DNA from: Acidobacteriaceae bacterium
GTDB taxonomy: Bacteria > Acidobacteriota > Terriglobia > Terriglobales > Acidobacteriaceae
Direction: 5' to 3'
Length of the DNA: 64,000 nt
Assembly (NCBI GenBank): GCA_030041045.1
Contig: JASHOQ010000074.1
Span: forward strand, 42,532-106,531
The notes beneath the pieces are model-generated. The model was given only the letters and a program-made list of their open reading frames with translations. It ran no database searches and was not told where the DNA came from. A program made the translations under genes and the position numbers. Positions 36,680 through 46,805 of this stretch are shown in pieces. Numbering within the stretch: the stretch's first letter is position 1; each line of letters opens with the position of its first letter.

Positions 36680-37471
36680 TCAGCACACCTCAGCGGACTC
36701 GGGCCTGCCTGGGAGCGGACTGCCGGGTGCGGAATGGACGGCAGTCAACGACACGGCCGCTGGCGGATCTTGAGGAGCGCCTCTGTATCGAGGACCGACA
36801 AACGCCCAGATGCTCGCGAGTCCCATCACGCACAGCGCCACGCCACCGGCGAGACACACCCACGCGAACCGCCGCCGCGCTTTTTCTCCCGGCGTAATGC
36901 CCCACTTGGCCGCGAACAGCCACACGCCGTAGGCAAAATGCCAGCAGATAGCGATCATGGCGATGACGTAAACCGCCAGCGCCCACGGGTGCATCAGCTC
37001 GTTGTGCACCTTGGTAAACGCGTAATACGGATGCTCGGGCAGGTTCACGCCCATGAAGCGCTGCGTGGCCACGTGATAGGCAATGTAGGCAAACGCGATC
37101 AGCCCGGTATATCGCTGTGCGATATACATCCAGTTGCCGGCCCACGGGTAATAGACCACGTTCGACTTGCCGCGAATCCAGATGTAGACGCCGTAGATGC
37201 CGTGATAGAGCAGGGGCAGAAAAATGAACACCCACTCGAGCACGCGCACCAGCGGCAGATTGTTCAGAAACTTCACCTGGTCGCCGTAGGCGATGGGCCC
37301 TTTGAGCGCCTCGAAGTTCGAGAGCAAATGCTCCAGCAGAAACGCGCCGATGGGAATGACCCCGAGCAGCGAATGCAGCCTGCGCCAGACAAAGCTTGAT
37401 CCCTGCCCGGCGCGCAGGGGCTGCACGCCGCGGTGCACGGTGGGCGCGGCTGGAGATTGCGCTGTGGCCAT
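36680..37471 (-). CDS. sdhC: Succinate dehydrogenase cytochrome b558-type membrane anchor
   Basis: 263 residues with five membrane segments and haem-ligand-type histidines (RRLHSLLGVIPIGAFLLEHL, LYHGIYGVYIWIRG, FAYIAYHVATQRFMG, HNELMHPWALAVYV, CWHFAYGVWLFAAKWG). This matches the single-polypeptide, two-haem anchor of Bacillus-type complexes, which reduce menaquinone. ATG 37471 (MATAQSPAAP) was chosen. The frame extends 31 residues upstream, but that stretch looks like leader. A sigma-70-like promoter lies about 90 bases upstream. The C-terminal tail is Pro/Ala rich. Confidence 0.93.
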   Translation of the reverse strand: MATAQSPAAPTVHRGVQPLRAGQGSSFVWRRLHSLLGVIPIGAFLLEHLLSNFEALKGPIAYGDQVKFLNNLPLVRVLEWVFIFLPLLYHGIYGVYIWIRGKSNVVYYPWAGNWMYIAQRYTGLIAFAYIAYHVATQRFMGVNLPEHPYYAFTKVHNELMHPWALAVYVIAMIAICWHFAYGVWLFAAKWGITPGEKARRRFAWVCLAGGVALCVMGLASIWAFVGPRYRGAPQDPPAAVSLTAVHSAPGSPLPGRPESAEVC

Positions 37472-37566
37472 GGAAGATTCTCGCTCCTCAAAAACGGTCG
37501 CGGTTCCGGCGGGGAAGGTTCGCGTCTCGCATGAAGAGACAGGGTTTCGCGCGAAGCTCCCCAAGC

Positions 37567-37596
37567 ATTATTCGGAACCCACGCGCTCATCGTCAA
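37567..37596 (-). promoter_or_regulatory. Promoter of the sdh operon
   Basis: Minus strand TTGACG (37596-37591), 18-base spacer, AATAAT (37572-37567). This gives a start near 37560 and a leader of about 90 bases to sdhC. Confidence 0.6.
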
Positions 37597-37663
37597 GGCG
37601 CCATAGGCCGGTCTTCCTGCATTGTGCCGATTTTGGAACCGGTGAATGGTCGAGTGCCGCGCA

Positions 37664-38221
37664 CTATTTCTCGTACGTGACCCAGCGAATCGTCAGGTCG
37701 TGTCCGTAGGAGTCGATCACCAGCCTTCCCAGTCTCCCCTGCTTGGTGCGGTATGCAACCACCGCGCCCTTGGGAATGTCGTTCTCGTCCTTCACATCGC
37801 TGCCGTCGATGGGCTTCGCCGAATAGGAAAAGTGCTCGAGCTCGGAGAACTTCAGAGTATCGAAAGCGCGCACCCCGACCACAGAAAAGACGGCGCCGTT
37901 CTCCGGCGTCAAAGAGCGCTTGACGGATGTGTCCTGTTGCCACCAGAAGTCGCCCGCCGTGCTGGTCTCCGCGCCCGCGTCCAGGTCGCAATGCCAGTTT
38001 CCGCGCACCATCAGCTCACCGCTCGAGAAGACCGGCCGGTCCGCTTTTTTCGCCGGCTGTGTCGCTGGAGAACTGTCCGCCGCGGGCGCCGGAGCCGGTC
38101 TGTGAAAGACACCGTTCCAGTTGGCAATCAACGCCGCCGCAATGACGCCCGCCAATCCAATCAGCGCGACGATAATCTGGATCCGCGCCGAAGAGTCCCG
38201 CGCGCCCTCAGAAGTGCCCAT
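37664..38221 (-). CDS. Hypothetical single-pass membrane protein
   Basis: 185 residues. A short charged N-terminus, one membrane segment (IIVALIGLAGVIAAALIANW), a Pro/Ala/Lys linker, then an extracytoplasmic domain of about 115 residues with NWHCDLDAGAETSTAGDFWW and AVFSVVGVRAFDTLKFSELE. It ends IDSYGHDLTIRWVTYEK. No family recognised. It lies 190 bases upstream of sdhC on the same strand, with the sdh promoter between, so it is probably a separate unit. Confidence 0.75.
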   Translation of the reverse strand: MGTSEGARDSSARIQIIVALIGLAGVIAAALIANWNGVFHRPAPAPAADSSPATQPAKKADRPVFSSGELMVRGNWHCDLDAGAETSTAGDFWWQQDTSVKRSLTPENGAVFSVVGVRAFDTLKFSELEHFSYSAKPIDGSDVKDENDIPKGAVVAYRTKQGRLGRLVIDSYGHDLTIRWVTYEK

Positions 38222-38380
38222 TCCACACCTCTCGGTTGAACTCTCACTCTGGCCCTTCAGGCAGCCCTCTGGGGAATGGATCGTATGCTAACCATCTTCT
38301 GCGCGGCTTTCAAGCTTTTCGTTTGCGCCGGCCGCTGGTTGCGTGGGCGCAGAACCATTCCGCAACGGGGTGCGGAGCAG

Positions 38381-39001
38381 CTAGCCCAGCCGCGGCAGCA
38401 GCGCCGCCAGCGCGCGCCCGCGATGACTCAGCGAAAGCTTGGTCACCAGGTCGATCTCCGCCATGGTGCGGTCGAGCTCCGGCAAATAAAACAGCGGATC
38501 GTACCCGAATCCGCCCGTTCCCCTAGGAGCATCGAGAATGATTCCCTCCACCCACCCCTCGGCTGTGTGTAGCAGCACGCCGTCCCGCGCCACCGCCAGC
38601 GCGCAGCGGTAGCGCGCCGTGCGCTTGGCATAGGGAACCTCGGCCAGTTTCTGCAGCAGCACCATGTTGTTCCACACGTCGGTGTTATCGTTCGCATCCG
38701 GCGAGTCCACCATCCCCTGGTCGGCCGCAAACCGCGCTGAGCGCACGCCCGGTGCTCCATGCAGCGCGTCCACTTCCAGGCCGGAGTCGTCCGCCAGCAC
38801 CAGCGCCCCGCGCGCGAACCGCGAGTAATAGGTGGCCTTGTGCGCGGCGTTGGCGGCAAAGGTCGCTCCATCTTCCGCGGGCGCCTGAATCTCCTCCAGA
38901 TTCGGCAGCGGCTCAATCCCAAGATCGTGCGCCTGCGCTGCCGCGCGAAAGTCCCGCAACTTCCCAAGGCTGGTGGTGGCCACAAAAAGGCAGAACTCCA
39001 T
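38381..39001 (-). CDS. rdgB: Non-canonical purine NTP pyrophosphatase (RdgB/HAM1)
   Basis: 206 residues. It hydrolyses ITP, dITP and XTP to monophosphates, keeping deaminated purines out of nucleic acids. Family blocks: FVATTSLGKLRDF, LADDSGLEVDALHGAPGVRS followed by ARFA, GGFGYDPLFYLPE and LSLSHRGRALAALLPRLG. ATG 39001 (MEFCLFVATT) fits the family start. The frame extends 17 residues further upstream without support. Divergent from the rhamnosidase gene. Confidence 0.94.
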   Translation of the reverse strand: MEFCLFVATTSLGKLRDFRAAAQAHDLGIEPLPNLEEIQAPAEDGATFAANAAHKATYYSRFARGALVLADDSGLEVDALHGAPGVRSARFAADQGMVDSPDANDNTDVWNNMVLLQKLAEVPYAKRTARYRCALAVARDGVLLHTAEGWVEGIILDAPRGTGGFGYDPLFYLPELDRTMAEIDLVTKLSLSHRGRALAALLPRLG

Positions 39002-39119
39002 AGACTGAGTGTAGACGCGCGTGTGTGTGGAACCGCGCTCGCCCCCACGCACTCATCCGTATCCTGTGCGCGGCTCCAGCTTACTTTGGAATGGACAACC
39101 GCGCCGCGGCTTGCATAGG

Positions 39120-42100
39120 ATGGTTGCGCTCGGAGGGATCAGTTTTTTGAAACTTTTTCATTGGGGAAACCCCTACGCCGCCCACCCCATCGGACGCTCC
39201 GCAATCGAGCGCAAAAGAAAGACGCTGAATTGCCTGTCCGCGGCCCTGGCGCTCATCCTCGCCGCTTTTCCGCTGCCCCTCGCCGCGCAAACTCCATCGC
39301 AGGGCGCCGGCTCTGCTCTCGTCGGACTCGGGCATCTGCTCGTCGACAATCTCCCCCAACCCCTCGGCATTGACGATCCCGCCCCGCGCTTCTCCTGGCA
39401 GCTCCACGATCCCGCACGCGGTGCAAAACAGACTGCTTATCAGATCCTGGTCGCTTCGAGCGTCGATCGCCTCTTCGCCGGCAAGCCCGACATCTGGGAC
39501 TCGGGCCGCGTCGCCTCGGGCCAGTCCATTGACATTCTCTACGCCGGCCCCGCTCTCGCGGCCTGCACCCGTTACTACTGGCGCGTCAACCTGTGGAATG
39601 CAGCTGGGCAGCCTTTCACGGCGAGCGAGACAAGCTGGTGGGAAACCGGCCTCATGCACCAGGCCGCCTGGCGTGCCAAATGGATCGGCTACGAAACCCC
39701 GGAAGAAGCCGCCGTGCGCGCCGCGCACTCCCTCTGGATTGCCAATCCCGACGCCAAAATTCTCGCCGCCCGACACGGCACGGAGCAGCACTACGCCTTT
39801 CGCGCAACCATCGCGCTCAGCCGGCCCGTCCAGTCGGCGGCGCTCTACGCCACGGCGCAGGACACCGTCTCTGCCTGGGTCAACGGCGCGCAGGTGCTCA
39901 CCGCCGCTCCGCTGCCGCCGTACAGGCAAACGCCCTGGCGCAAATTTGTCCGCGCTGACCTGACCGGAAAGCTCAAACCCGGCGCCAACTCGCTGGCCAT
40001 CGACTGCGTCCATTACGTCCTCGATCCCAGCAGCCCCGCAACCGACGCGCCGCCTATGATCGCCACTCTCGTCGTCGAATACCAGGACGGCACCTGGGCC
40101 ACCTTCGGCTCCAACATGAGCTGGAGAACCTCCATCCACCCCGCCGCCGGGTGGACCGCGCGCTCCTTCAACGATTCCCTCTGGAAACACGCCTTCCTCC
40201 CGCCACAGGCTCCGCTCGGCCATCCCTGGATTCCCGATTCCGTCAAGGAGCTCTGGCGCGACTTCACCCTGAAGAAGCCGGTGAAGTCCGTACGCCTCTA
40301 TGCCACCGCTCTCGGCGCTTACACATTCTTCCTCAACGACGAACCCGTCGGCGACCAGGTCCTCGCCCCCGGCTGGACCGACTACCGCGACCACGTTTAC
40401 TACCAGACCTACGACCTCGCGAAAATCCGCGCCGGCTACAACATCCTGCGCGTGCATCTGGCTCCCGGCTGGTATGAAACGCCTCTCGAATGGGACCAGC
40501 AGCCCAACAACTATGGCGCCACGCCGCCCGCGCTTAAGGCGCAGCTGCGCATCGAGTACAACGACGGCAGCGTGGAGTGGATCTCCACCGACGCAAGCTG
40601 GCAGGCCTCGCCATCCTTCATCACGCGCGCCGAAATCTACGACGGCGAATCCCAGAACCCGCAACTGGTTCCCTGGGCTGGCTTCCCGGTTCTCGTCTAT
40701 GGCCGGTTCAAGCCCGCCCAAGTCATCCAGCCGAGCCCCGTCCGCATCCTCGCGCAGGAGTTCCAACCCATCCGCGTCGAAACCGGACGGACGGCCCAGA
40801 CTCTCACCCAGCCCACGCCCGGCGTCTGGATCTACGACTTCAGCCAGAACTTTTCCGGCGTCGCGCACCTGGCCGTCTCCGGACCCGCCGGAACCGAAAT
40901 CACGCTTCGTTTTGCTGAAGTGCTGAACCCAGACGGCACCCTCTACACGGACAACCTGCGCACCGCCAAGGCAACGGACCACTTCGTCCTCTTCGGCCTC
41001 GGCGAGGAGGAGCTCACGCCGCAATTCACCTTTCACGGCTTTCGCTACGCCGAGCTCACCGGCTTCCCCGGCAGGCCCACGCTGAAGACGGTCCAGGCCC
41101 TCGTCGTCCACACCGATGCTCCTTTTACCGCCCGCCTCAGAACCGGCAGCCCGCTCATCAACCAGCTCTGGAGCAACATCCTCTGGGGCCAGCGCTCCAA
41201 CTTCGTCGGCCTGCCCACCGACTGCCCGCAGCGCGACGAGCGCCTGGGCTGGATGGGCGATGCGCAGGTCTTCTGGCGCGCGGCCAGTTACAACATGGAC
41301 CTCGCCGCTTTCTCGCGCAAATTCGCGGCGGACATGCGCAGCACGCAGGCCGGCAATTCCGCGGGCATTCCCGCGCCGCCCGGAACGAATATTGGAGCGA
41401 AACTCGGAGCGAAACCAGGAACGCCCTACTACGGTATCTACTCGCCCGGCACCTCGCGCCCCAACATGGGCCACGGCGCCGGATGGAGTGACGCCGGCGT
41501 CATCATCCCCTGGACCTCCTGGCTGCAAACCGGCGATCCGACGATCATCAACGAAAACTGGGCCGCGATGACCCGCTACCTCGAGGCCATCGCCGCCGCC
41601 AATCCCAACGGCCTGTGGAAGAACGACGCGGGCATTGCCTTTGGCGACTGGCTCGCGCCCGAAGGCAAAACCGACTCGACGCTCATCGCCACGGCCTACT
41701 GGGCCTATGACGTCACCCTCATGCGCCAGATGGCGCTGGCCACCGGCCGCGCCGCAGCCGCCCAAACATACGCGCGCCTCTTTGAGAAAGTCCGCGCGGC
41801 CTTTCAAAAGCGCTTCGTCCGCGCCGGCGGCTTTGTGGCCGGAGCGGACAACACTGCCTCCGCTTTCGGCCAGATCGACAACCCCGACGCTAAAAGCAGC
41901 GGCGGCGACACCCAGACCGGCTACGTCCTCGCGCTGCACATGAATCTGCTGCCCGACGATCAACGCGCCGCCGCGGCCCGGCACCTCGCGGAAAAGATCC
42001 ACGCCAATCACGACCTGCTCGGCACCGGTTTTCTGGGCACGCCGTATCTGCTCGAGGAGCTCACCCGGACCGGCTACGGCCAACTCGCGTACACGCTGCT

Positions 42101-42623
42101 GCTCAACACCCGCTACCCCTCCTGGGGCTACATGGTCACCCACGGCGCCACCACCATGTGGGAGCGCTGGAATGGCGACCAGATGCTCGGCGACCCCGGC
42201 ATGAACTCCTTCAACCACTACGCCTACGGCGCCGTGGCCGACTGGATCTACCGCTACGCCGCCGGCATCGATGCCACGCCCGGCGATCCCGGCTTCCACA
42301 CCGTGGTCCTGCATCCCGTCTTCGACGCCCGCCTCGGCAGCCTCGCCTTCGATTACGACTCGTCCTACGGACCCATCCACTCTGACTGGAAAATCACGGG
42401 CAGCACCGCCACGTGGCGCGTCAGCCTCCCCGCCAACACCAGCGGACTATTGACCGTCAGCGCCGCCGACGCCGCAAGATACAAATTGAATGGCGCGCCC
42501 CTCACCGGCAACCCGCTCGCGCAATTCGTGACTCGAGACGGAGAAAGCGGCTTCGAACTTCAACCGGGCAGCTACACCTTTGAGATTCAAATTCAAGACG
42601 GGGTGCAAACCAATGCGTCCTGA
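39120..42623 (+). CDS. Exported alpha-L-rhamnosidase (GH78)
   Basis: About 1167 residues. A signal peptide-like segment (CLSAALALILAAFPLPLAAQ) follows a long basic leader, so the true start may lie downstream of the ATG at 39120. The N-terminal part has the Bac_rhamnosid_N fold (LAPGWTDYRDHVYYQTYDL, HLAPGWYETPLEWDQQ). The catalytic (alpha/alpha)6 domain includes GLPTDCPQRDERLGWMGDAQ, with the expected acidic catalytic residues, and GATTMWERWNGDQMLGDPG. It releases rhamnose from pectin side chains or flavonoid glycosides. The RhaT gene follows directly, so the rhamnose released is probably imported. Confidence 0.93.
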   Translation: MVALGGISFLKLFHWGNPYAAHPIGRSAIERKRKTLNCLSAALALILAAFPLPLAAQTPSQGAGSALVGLGHLLVDNLPQPLGIDDPAPRFSWQLHDPARGAKQTAYQILVASSVDRLFAGKPDIWDSGRVASGQSIDILYAGPALAACTRYYWRVNLWNAAGQPFTASETSWWETGLMHQAAWRAKWIGYETPEEAAVRAAHSLWIANPDAKILAARHGTEQHYAFRATIALSRPVQSAALYATAQDTVSAWVNGAQVLTAAPLPPYRQTPWRKFVRADLTGKLKPGANSLAIDCVHYVLDPSSPATDAPPMIATLVVEYQDGTWATFGSNMSWRTSIHPAAGWTARSFNDSLWKHAFLPPQAPLGHPWIPDSVKELWRDFTLKKPVKSVRLYATALGAYTFFLNDEPVGDQVLAPGWTDYRDHVYYQTYDLAKIRAGYNILRVHLAPGWYETPLEWDQQPNNYGATPPALKAQLRIEYNDGSVEWISTDASWQASPSFITRAEIYDGESQNPQLVPWAGFPVLVYGRFKPAQVIQPSPVRILAQEFQPIRVETGRTAQTLTQPTPGVWIYDFSQNFSGVAHLAVSGPAGTEITLRFAEVLNPDGTLYTDNLRTAKATDHFVLFGLGEEELTPQFTFHGFRYAELTGFPGRPTLKTVQALVVHTDAPFTARLRTGSPLINQLWSNILWGQRSNFVGLPTDCPQRDERLGWMGDAQVFWRAASYNMDLAAFSRKFAADMRSTQAGNSAGIPAPPGTNIGAKLGAKPGTPYYGIYSPGTSRPNMGHGAGWSDAGVIIPWTSWLQTGDPTIINENWAAMTRYLEAIAAANPNGLWKNDAGIAFGDWLAPEGKTDSTLIATAYWAYDVTLMRQMALATGRAAAAQTYARLFEKVRAAFQKRFVRAGGFVAGADNTASAFGQIDNPDAKSSGGDTQTGYVLALHMNLLPDDQRAAAARHLAEKIHANHDLLGTGFLGTPYLLEELTRTGYGQLAYTLLLNTRYPSWGYMVTHGATTMWERWNGDQMLGDPGMNSFNHYAYGAVADWIYRYAAGIDATPGDPGFHTVVLHPVFDARLGSLAFDYDSSYGPIHSDWKITGSTATWRVSLPANTSGLLTVSAADAARYKLNGAPLTGNPLAQFVTRDGESGFELQPGSYTFEIQIQDGVQTNAS

Positions 42624-42692
42624 ATGCAATTCCACTTTCATAATCCTGCGGAATCGTCGCGTCAGGCTCGGAGTGTCAGGGCACAACTGCTG

Positions 42693-42758
42693 GGTCAGGG
42701 CTTTAGCCCTGACATCCAGGGACCACAAAAAGCATCGCGGGGCTTTAGCCCCCGGTGG
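42693..42758. repeat. Module B paired TTTAGCC hairpins
   Basis: GTCAGGGCTTTAGCCCTGAC (42694-42713), ATCCAGGGACCACAAAAAGC, then GGGGCTTTAGCCCCC (42740-42754). It ends 13 bases before the RhaT start codon. Same arrangement as at 17360 and 18484. Confidence 0.85.
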
Positions 42759-42770
42759 AACGGAAGCCGA

Positions 42771-43844
42771 ATGTCCGACAATCTCGCAGCTCTCGCAGCA
42801 CAGTTGACCGGCGCGCCCGTCATCCTCGCCGGCATCGGATGGCACACGCTCGGCGCTGCCTGCGCCGCCTCTTTCTACGCACCCATCGAGAAAGTCAAAA
42901 AATGGTCGTGGGAAACCACCTGGGCCATCGCCGGTTTTTTCTCTTGGATTCTTCTGCCCATCGGCTTCACATTCTTTCTGCTGCCTCACTTCACCGGCTT
43001 CTACGCCGCATTCGGCCCGAACCTGCTGCTCAAAGTCGCCCTCTTCGGCGCCATGTGGGGCGTGGGCAATGTCAGCTACGGGCTCACCATGCGTCATCTC
43101 GGCATGTCGCTCGGCATCGGCGTGGCCATCGGCGTCACGCTCGTCGTCGGCACGCTGGTGCCTCCGCTCCTGCACGGCCAGGCCGCCACGCTCTTCCGCA
43201 CCCGGAGCGGCCTGTTCACCATGGCTGGCGTCGTGGTCGCCCTCATGGGTGTGGCCATCGTCTCTTACGCCGGCCACCAGAAAGAGATCCAGCTCGGCGC
43301 TGAGGTGAAAGAGTTCAACGTCGCTCTCGGCCTCACCCTCGCCGTCCTTTGCGGCATCTTCTCCTCGGGGTTTTCTTTCGGGCTCGACGCGGCCACGCCC
43401 ATGCGCGACGCCGCCCTGCGCCTCGGCGTCAACCCGCTCTACGCGCGCCTGCCCAGCTACGTTTTCATCATGGGCGGCGGCGCCGTGGTCAACATGGCTT
43501 ACTGCTTCATCCGCCTCGGCGCGCTCCAGCGCCTTTCGCTGCGCGCCGACCTCGGCCAGCCCGGTCCCGTCCTGGTCAAGAACGGGCTCCTCGCCGCCGC
43601 CGGCGGCATCATGTGGTACTTTCAATTCTTCTTTTACGCCTGGGGCGAAGCCAATATTCCCGTGCGCCTTGCCTACGTCAACTGGATGCTGCACATGAGC
43701 ATTTACGTCCTCTGCGGCGGCCTCGTCGGTCTCGCGCTCGGCGAGTGGAAAAGCGTGGGCTCCCGGCCCGTGCGCCTGCTCTGGTTGGGCGTGCTGGTCA
43801 TCATCACCGCCGCGAATCTCGTGGGGCTGGGGCTCAGATCGTGA
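42771..43844 (+). CDS. rhaT: L-rhamnose-proton symporter
   Basis: 357 residues with about ten membrane segments. RhaT-like blocks: GIGWHTLGAACAASFYAPIE, KKWSWETTWAIAGFFSWILL, MWGVGNVSYGLTMRHLGMSL, GIGVAIGVTLVVGTLVPPLL and FQFFFYAWGEANIP. It imports rhamnose across the inner membrane. It is directly downstream of the GH78 gene and upstream of a TonB-dependent receptor. No rhaA/B/D genes are seen in the window. The ribosome site is poor because a repeat lies immediately upstream (GGAACGGAAGCCGA). Confidence 0.93.
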   Translation: MSDNLAALAAQLTGAPVILAGIGWHTLGAACAASFYAPIEKVKKWSWETTWAIAGFFSWILLPIGFTFFLLPHFTGFYAAFGPNLLLKVALFGAMWGVGNVSYGLTMRHLGMSLGIGVAIGVTLVVGTLVPPLLHGQAATLFRTRSGLFTMAGVVVALMGVAIVSYAGHQKEIQLGAEVKEFNVALGLTLAVLCGIFSSGFSFGLDAATPMRDAALRLGVNPLYARLPSYVFIMGGGAVVNMAYCFIRLGALQRLSLRADLGQPGPVLVKNGLLAAAGGIMWYFQFFFYAWGEANIPVRLAYVNWMLHMSIYVLCGGLVGLALGEWKSVGSRPVRLLWLGVLVIITAANLVGLGLRS

Positions 43845-44073
43845 GACCGTATTTTTCGCCCCGGAACCACTCGCGGAAAATTCAAACTCCATTCACCTTC
43901 CGTTAATCCGGCATCCTGAGAATCACTCATGCCGCCGCGGAACTTACGCGGCGCGCGCCTTGCACCCTGCGTTCGCCCGGGGTGGATCTCTCGTGCGCTG
44001 ACCCGGTTCCCCGCTCGTCGAGCAAGATCTTCAGAATCTCACGATCAAAAAATCAGCAGGAGGCAAAGTGAAA

Positions 44074-46716
44074 ATGCACTGTGCTCATCGTGCGCCCTGG
44101 CGCGTGCGCATCGCCGTGTTTGCGGCCATCGTTTTTCTGGTACCCTCGTTTGCGCTTCTCCATGCGCAAGGCATCCTGCCCACCCTATCCGGAACCGTCG
44201 TGGACGCGCACGGAGCCGCGATTCCTCACGCCGCGGTCACGGTCAGAAACGAAGCCACCGGCGCACGCTTCCAGGGTGAATCGGGCAGCACCGGACAATT
44301 CACCCTCTCCGGTATGGCCCCGGGTAAGTACACCGTCATCGTCGCTGCCCGGGGCTTCGCGCCCACCACGCAGAAAGATGTGACCGTCTCCGACGGCCCG
44401 TCGCAGATCACCGTCACCCTTAACGTCGACTCGGTCTCGGAAAACGTGGAGGTGCGCGCCATCGCCGGCAATTCCATTGCCGGCCAGCATGCTCTTTCCC
44501 AGGACTCCCTGGACACTGAGGTGCCCAAGTCGGAGATCGGCAGCGAGTTCATCCAGAACTTTGCACCCCCTACCACCGATTACGCGGAGCTCGTCAATAT
44601 CGCGCCGGGAACCATCAGTTACAACTCCAACGGCGTCGGCCTGGGGCAGGGGACGATCTATTTCCGCGGGTTCATCGACGGCGATTTCGACCTTACCTGG
44701 GACGGCATTCCCGAGGGCGACACCAACAATTTCACCCACCACTCCTGGGTCTGGTTTCCCGGCCCGTGGATCGGAAGCGTTGAGTTCGACCGCAGCCCGG
44801 GCACGGCGTCAACCATCGGGCCTGCGACCTATGGCGGAGCCATCAACCTGTTTTCTCAGGACGTTCCCTCGGAGCAGTCGATTGAACCTGAAGTGACCTA
44901 CGGCTCGTTCGGCACGCTGCTCGTTGACGGCCACTACAGCACGGGGATGCTGGGCGCGAAGAAGAACTTCGGCCTCATTCTCGATGTGCACCGCCTGTCC
45001 ACGAACGGCTTTGAAACCCTCAACGACATGCAGCGTAACGCCGGCGACATCAAGCTCCTGTACAGGCTCTCCGACCGCACCACCATCACCGGCTTCAGCG
45101 GCGTGGTGCACACCTTTGGCAACGCGCCGAACAACTCGCCGTACCGCGCGCAGATCGACACCTACGGCTGGAACTACATGATGGAGAACAACGATCCTAC
45201 CAGCGCCTTCTATCAGGCGTATAACCTCAACACCATCCCCACCGATTTCGAGTATGTGGGCGTGCATTCCACGCTCAACCACGGATGGCTCCTGGACGCG
45301 AAACCGTATACCTACAGCTATAACAACGCGCAGTATTATCCCAACGACAGCCCCAATGACACGACTGGCCTGGCCACCGGCGCCGACGGCAGCTCCGGAT
45401 ACATAACCTTGGCCAACTGCGGAGCGGTTTCAGAAGGCGGAGGCGTGAACGTAGCTCCCACCGCCGAGGCAGAGGCAACAGCCCCCCCGGGCACCTACGC
45501 AAACCTCCCCTGCGCTATTGACAAGCTGAACAGCTATCGCAAGTACGGCGAGACGTCTACGGCAAGCCAGAGCTCGAAGTACGGCGTGTTTCGCACCGGC
45601 ATCTGGTACGAGTGGTCCACGTCCGATCGTTACCAGATCCCCTCCGACCCTCTCACCCACTTCGACCAGCCGGTGCCCAAATTCCACGAGAACTACTGGA
45701 TCGACAACTACAACCCGTTTGCTGAATACGAGTGGCACGCCACGCAGAAGTTGTCGATCACGGCAGGCTTCAAGTACGCCTACTACACCTTCGCGCTCAA
45801 GCAGTATGCCGACGACGGTGGCGTAGTCGGGGCTCTCGGAGGCGCGCCCTATACCACCTCCGAAAGAGGTTTCGGCGCCAGCCTGCCCTCGGTCTCGGCC
45901 AACTACCGCCTGCTGAACAACTGGTCGGTCTACGGCGACTACGGCAGGGGCGATGAGATTCCGCCCTCCAGCTTGTTTGACGTGGCCGGCGGCGGCGCCG
46001 AGGTGGGCGCCATCGGCAGCCCCATGATCACCAACACCGTCCAGGGCGGCACCGTGGCCAAGTTCAATCGCTTCACCCTCGATGGCGACGTTTTCCGCAT
46101 CAAGTTCCAGAACAACTACATCTCCTACACCACGGCCAATCCCAACAACCCTGCCTACAACCTGAACGAGTATTATCTCGGTCCCGATTCGACGACGTTG
46201 GGCTTTGAGGCGGAGGCCAATGCCTCCCTGGGCCGCGGCCTCAATCTCTACGCCAATGGAACGGTGGACAAGGCCGTCTACGTCGGCTCTGGCGTGCCCT
46301 CGGGCCTTAACGTCGCCGACACGCCTTCCTACACGCAGGATCTGGCCATGACCTATCAGGCGCACGGGACGGACCTGGGCATCATTGAAAAGCGCGTGGG
46401 GTCCTACTACGACGACAACGGCTCCTTTCACAACCAGGCTTATATTGCGCCCTACAACAACGTGGACCTGTTCCTGAACTACACCATCCGCAAGAGCAGC
46501 ATGTTCGACGATTCCAAAATCCAGTTCGGCATCAACAATCTCTTCAACAGCGAGAACTTCACCGACGTGTTCCCCTACAACAGCCCGACGCCGGTGGGTA
46601 GCTCCACTTTCTACGCCACCACGCCGATTTCTCCGCTCGATCAGATCAACCTGACCGCAGGCCGCAGCTTTACGGTGAGCTTCAAGCTGGGCATTTTTCC
46701 CGGCCGCCGCGAGTAG
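44074..46716 (+). CDS. TonB-dependent receptor with carboxypeptidase-regulatory-like N-terminal domain
   Basis: 880 residues from ATG 44074. A signal peptide ends near LLHAQG. A carboxypeptidase-regulatory beta-sandwich follows (LSGTVVDAHGAAIPHAAVTV, YTVIVAARGF), then a plug (TYGGAINLFSQD), then a beta-barrel with Tyr/Asn-rich strands to the end. It probably imports an oligosaccharide across the outer membrane with TonB energy; placement after GH78 and RhaT suggests rhamnose-containing material. AGGAGG lies 10 bases before this ATG and only 4 before an in-frame GTG at 44068. The barrel end is ...FKLGIFPGRRE, without a terminal aromatic residue. Confidence 0.9.
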   Translation: MHCAHRAPWRVRIAVFAAIVFLVPSFALLHAQGILPTLSGTVVDAHGAAIPHAAVTVRNEATGARFQGESGSTGQFTLSGMAPGKYTVIVAARGFAPTTQKDVTVSDGPSQITVTLNVDSVSENVEVRAIAGNSIAGQHALSQDSLDTEVPKSEIGSEFIQNFAPPTTDYAELVNIAPGTISYNSNGVGLGQGTIYFRGFIDGDFDLTWDGIPEGDTNNFTHHSWVWFPGPWIGSVEFDRSPGTASTIGPATYGGAINLFSQDVPSEQSIEPEVTYGSFGTLLVDGHYSTGMLGAKKNFGLILDVHRLSTNGFETLNDMQRNAGDIKLLYRLSDRTTITGFSGVVHTFGNAPNNSPYRAQIDTYGWNYMMENNDPTSAFYQAYNLNTIPTDFEYVGVHSTLNHGWLLDAKPYTYSYNNAQYYPNDSPNDTTGLATGADGSSGYITLANCGAVSEGGGVNVAPTAEAEATAPPGTYANLPCAIDKLNSYRKYGETSTASQSSKYGVFRTGIWYEWSTSDRYQIPSDPLTHFDQPVPKFHENYWIDNYNPFAEYEWHATQKLSITAGFKYAYYTFALKQYADDGGVVGALGGAPYTTSERGFGASLPSVSANYRLLNNWSVYGDYGRGDEIPPSSLFDVAGGGAEVGAIGSPMITNTVQGGTVAKFNRFTLDGDVFRIKFQNNYISYTTANPNNPAYNLNEYYLGPDSTTLGFEAEANASLGRGLNLYANGTVDKAVYVGSGVPSGLNVADTPSYTQDLAMTYQAHGTDLGIIEKRVGSYYDDNGSFHNQAYIAPYNNVDLFLNYTIRKSSMFDDSKIQFGINNLFNSENFTDVFPYNSPTPVGSSTFYATTPISPLDQINLTAGRSFTVSFKLGIFPGRRE

Positions 46717-46805
46717 CGCTCCCTGAGCCCCGGCCGTGCGGCAAGTCCCGCCGGCCTGGGCCTCAAATCCTGACCCCGCTTGAGGGCCCTTCCCAACGAG
46801 TCGTC

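Noticed and set aside
39081..42380. A 1099-residue open frame antisense to the rhamnosidase gene
   Set aside because: Long antisense frames are expected in GC-rich coding DNA. Its translation is low-complexity (Gly, Val, Glu, Ala) with no domains, while the plus strand encodes a clear GH78 enzyme.
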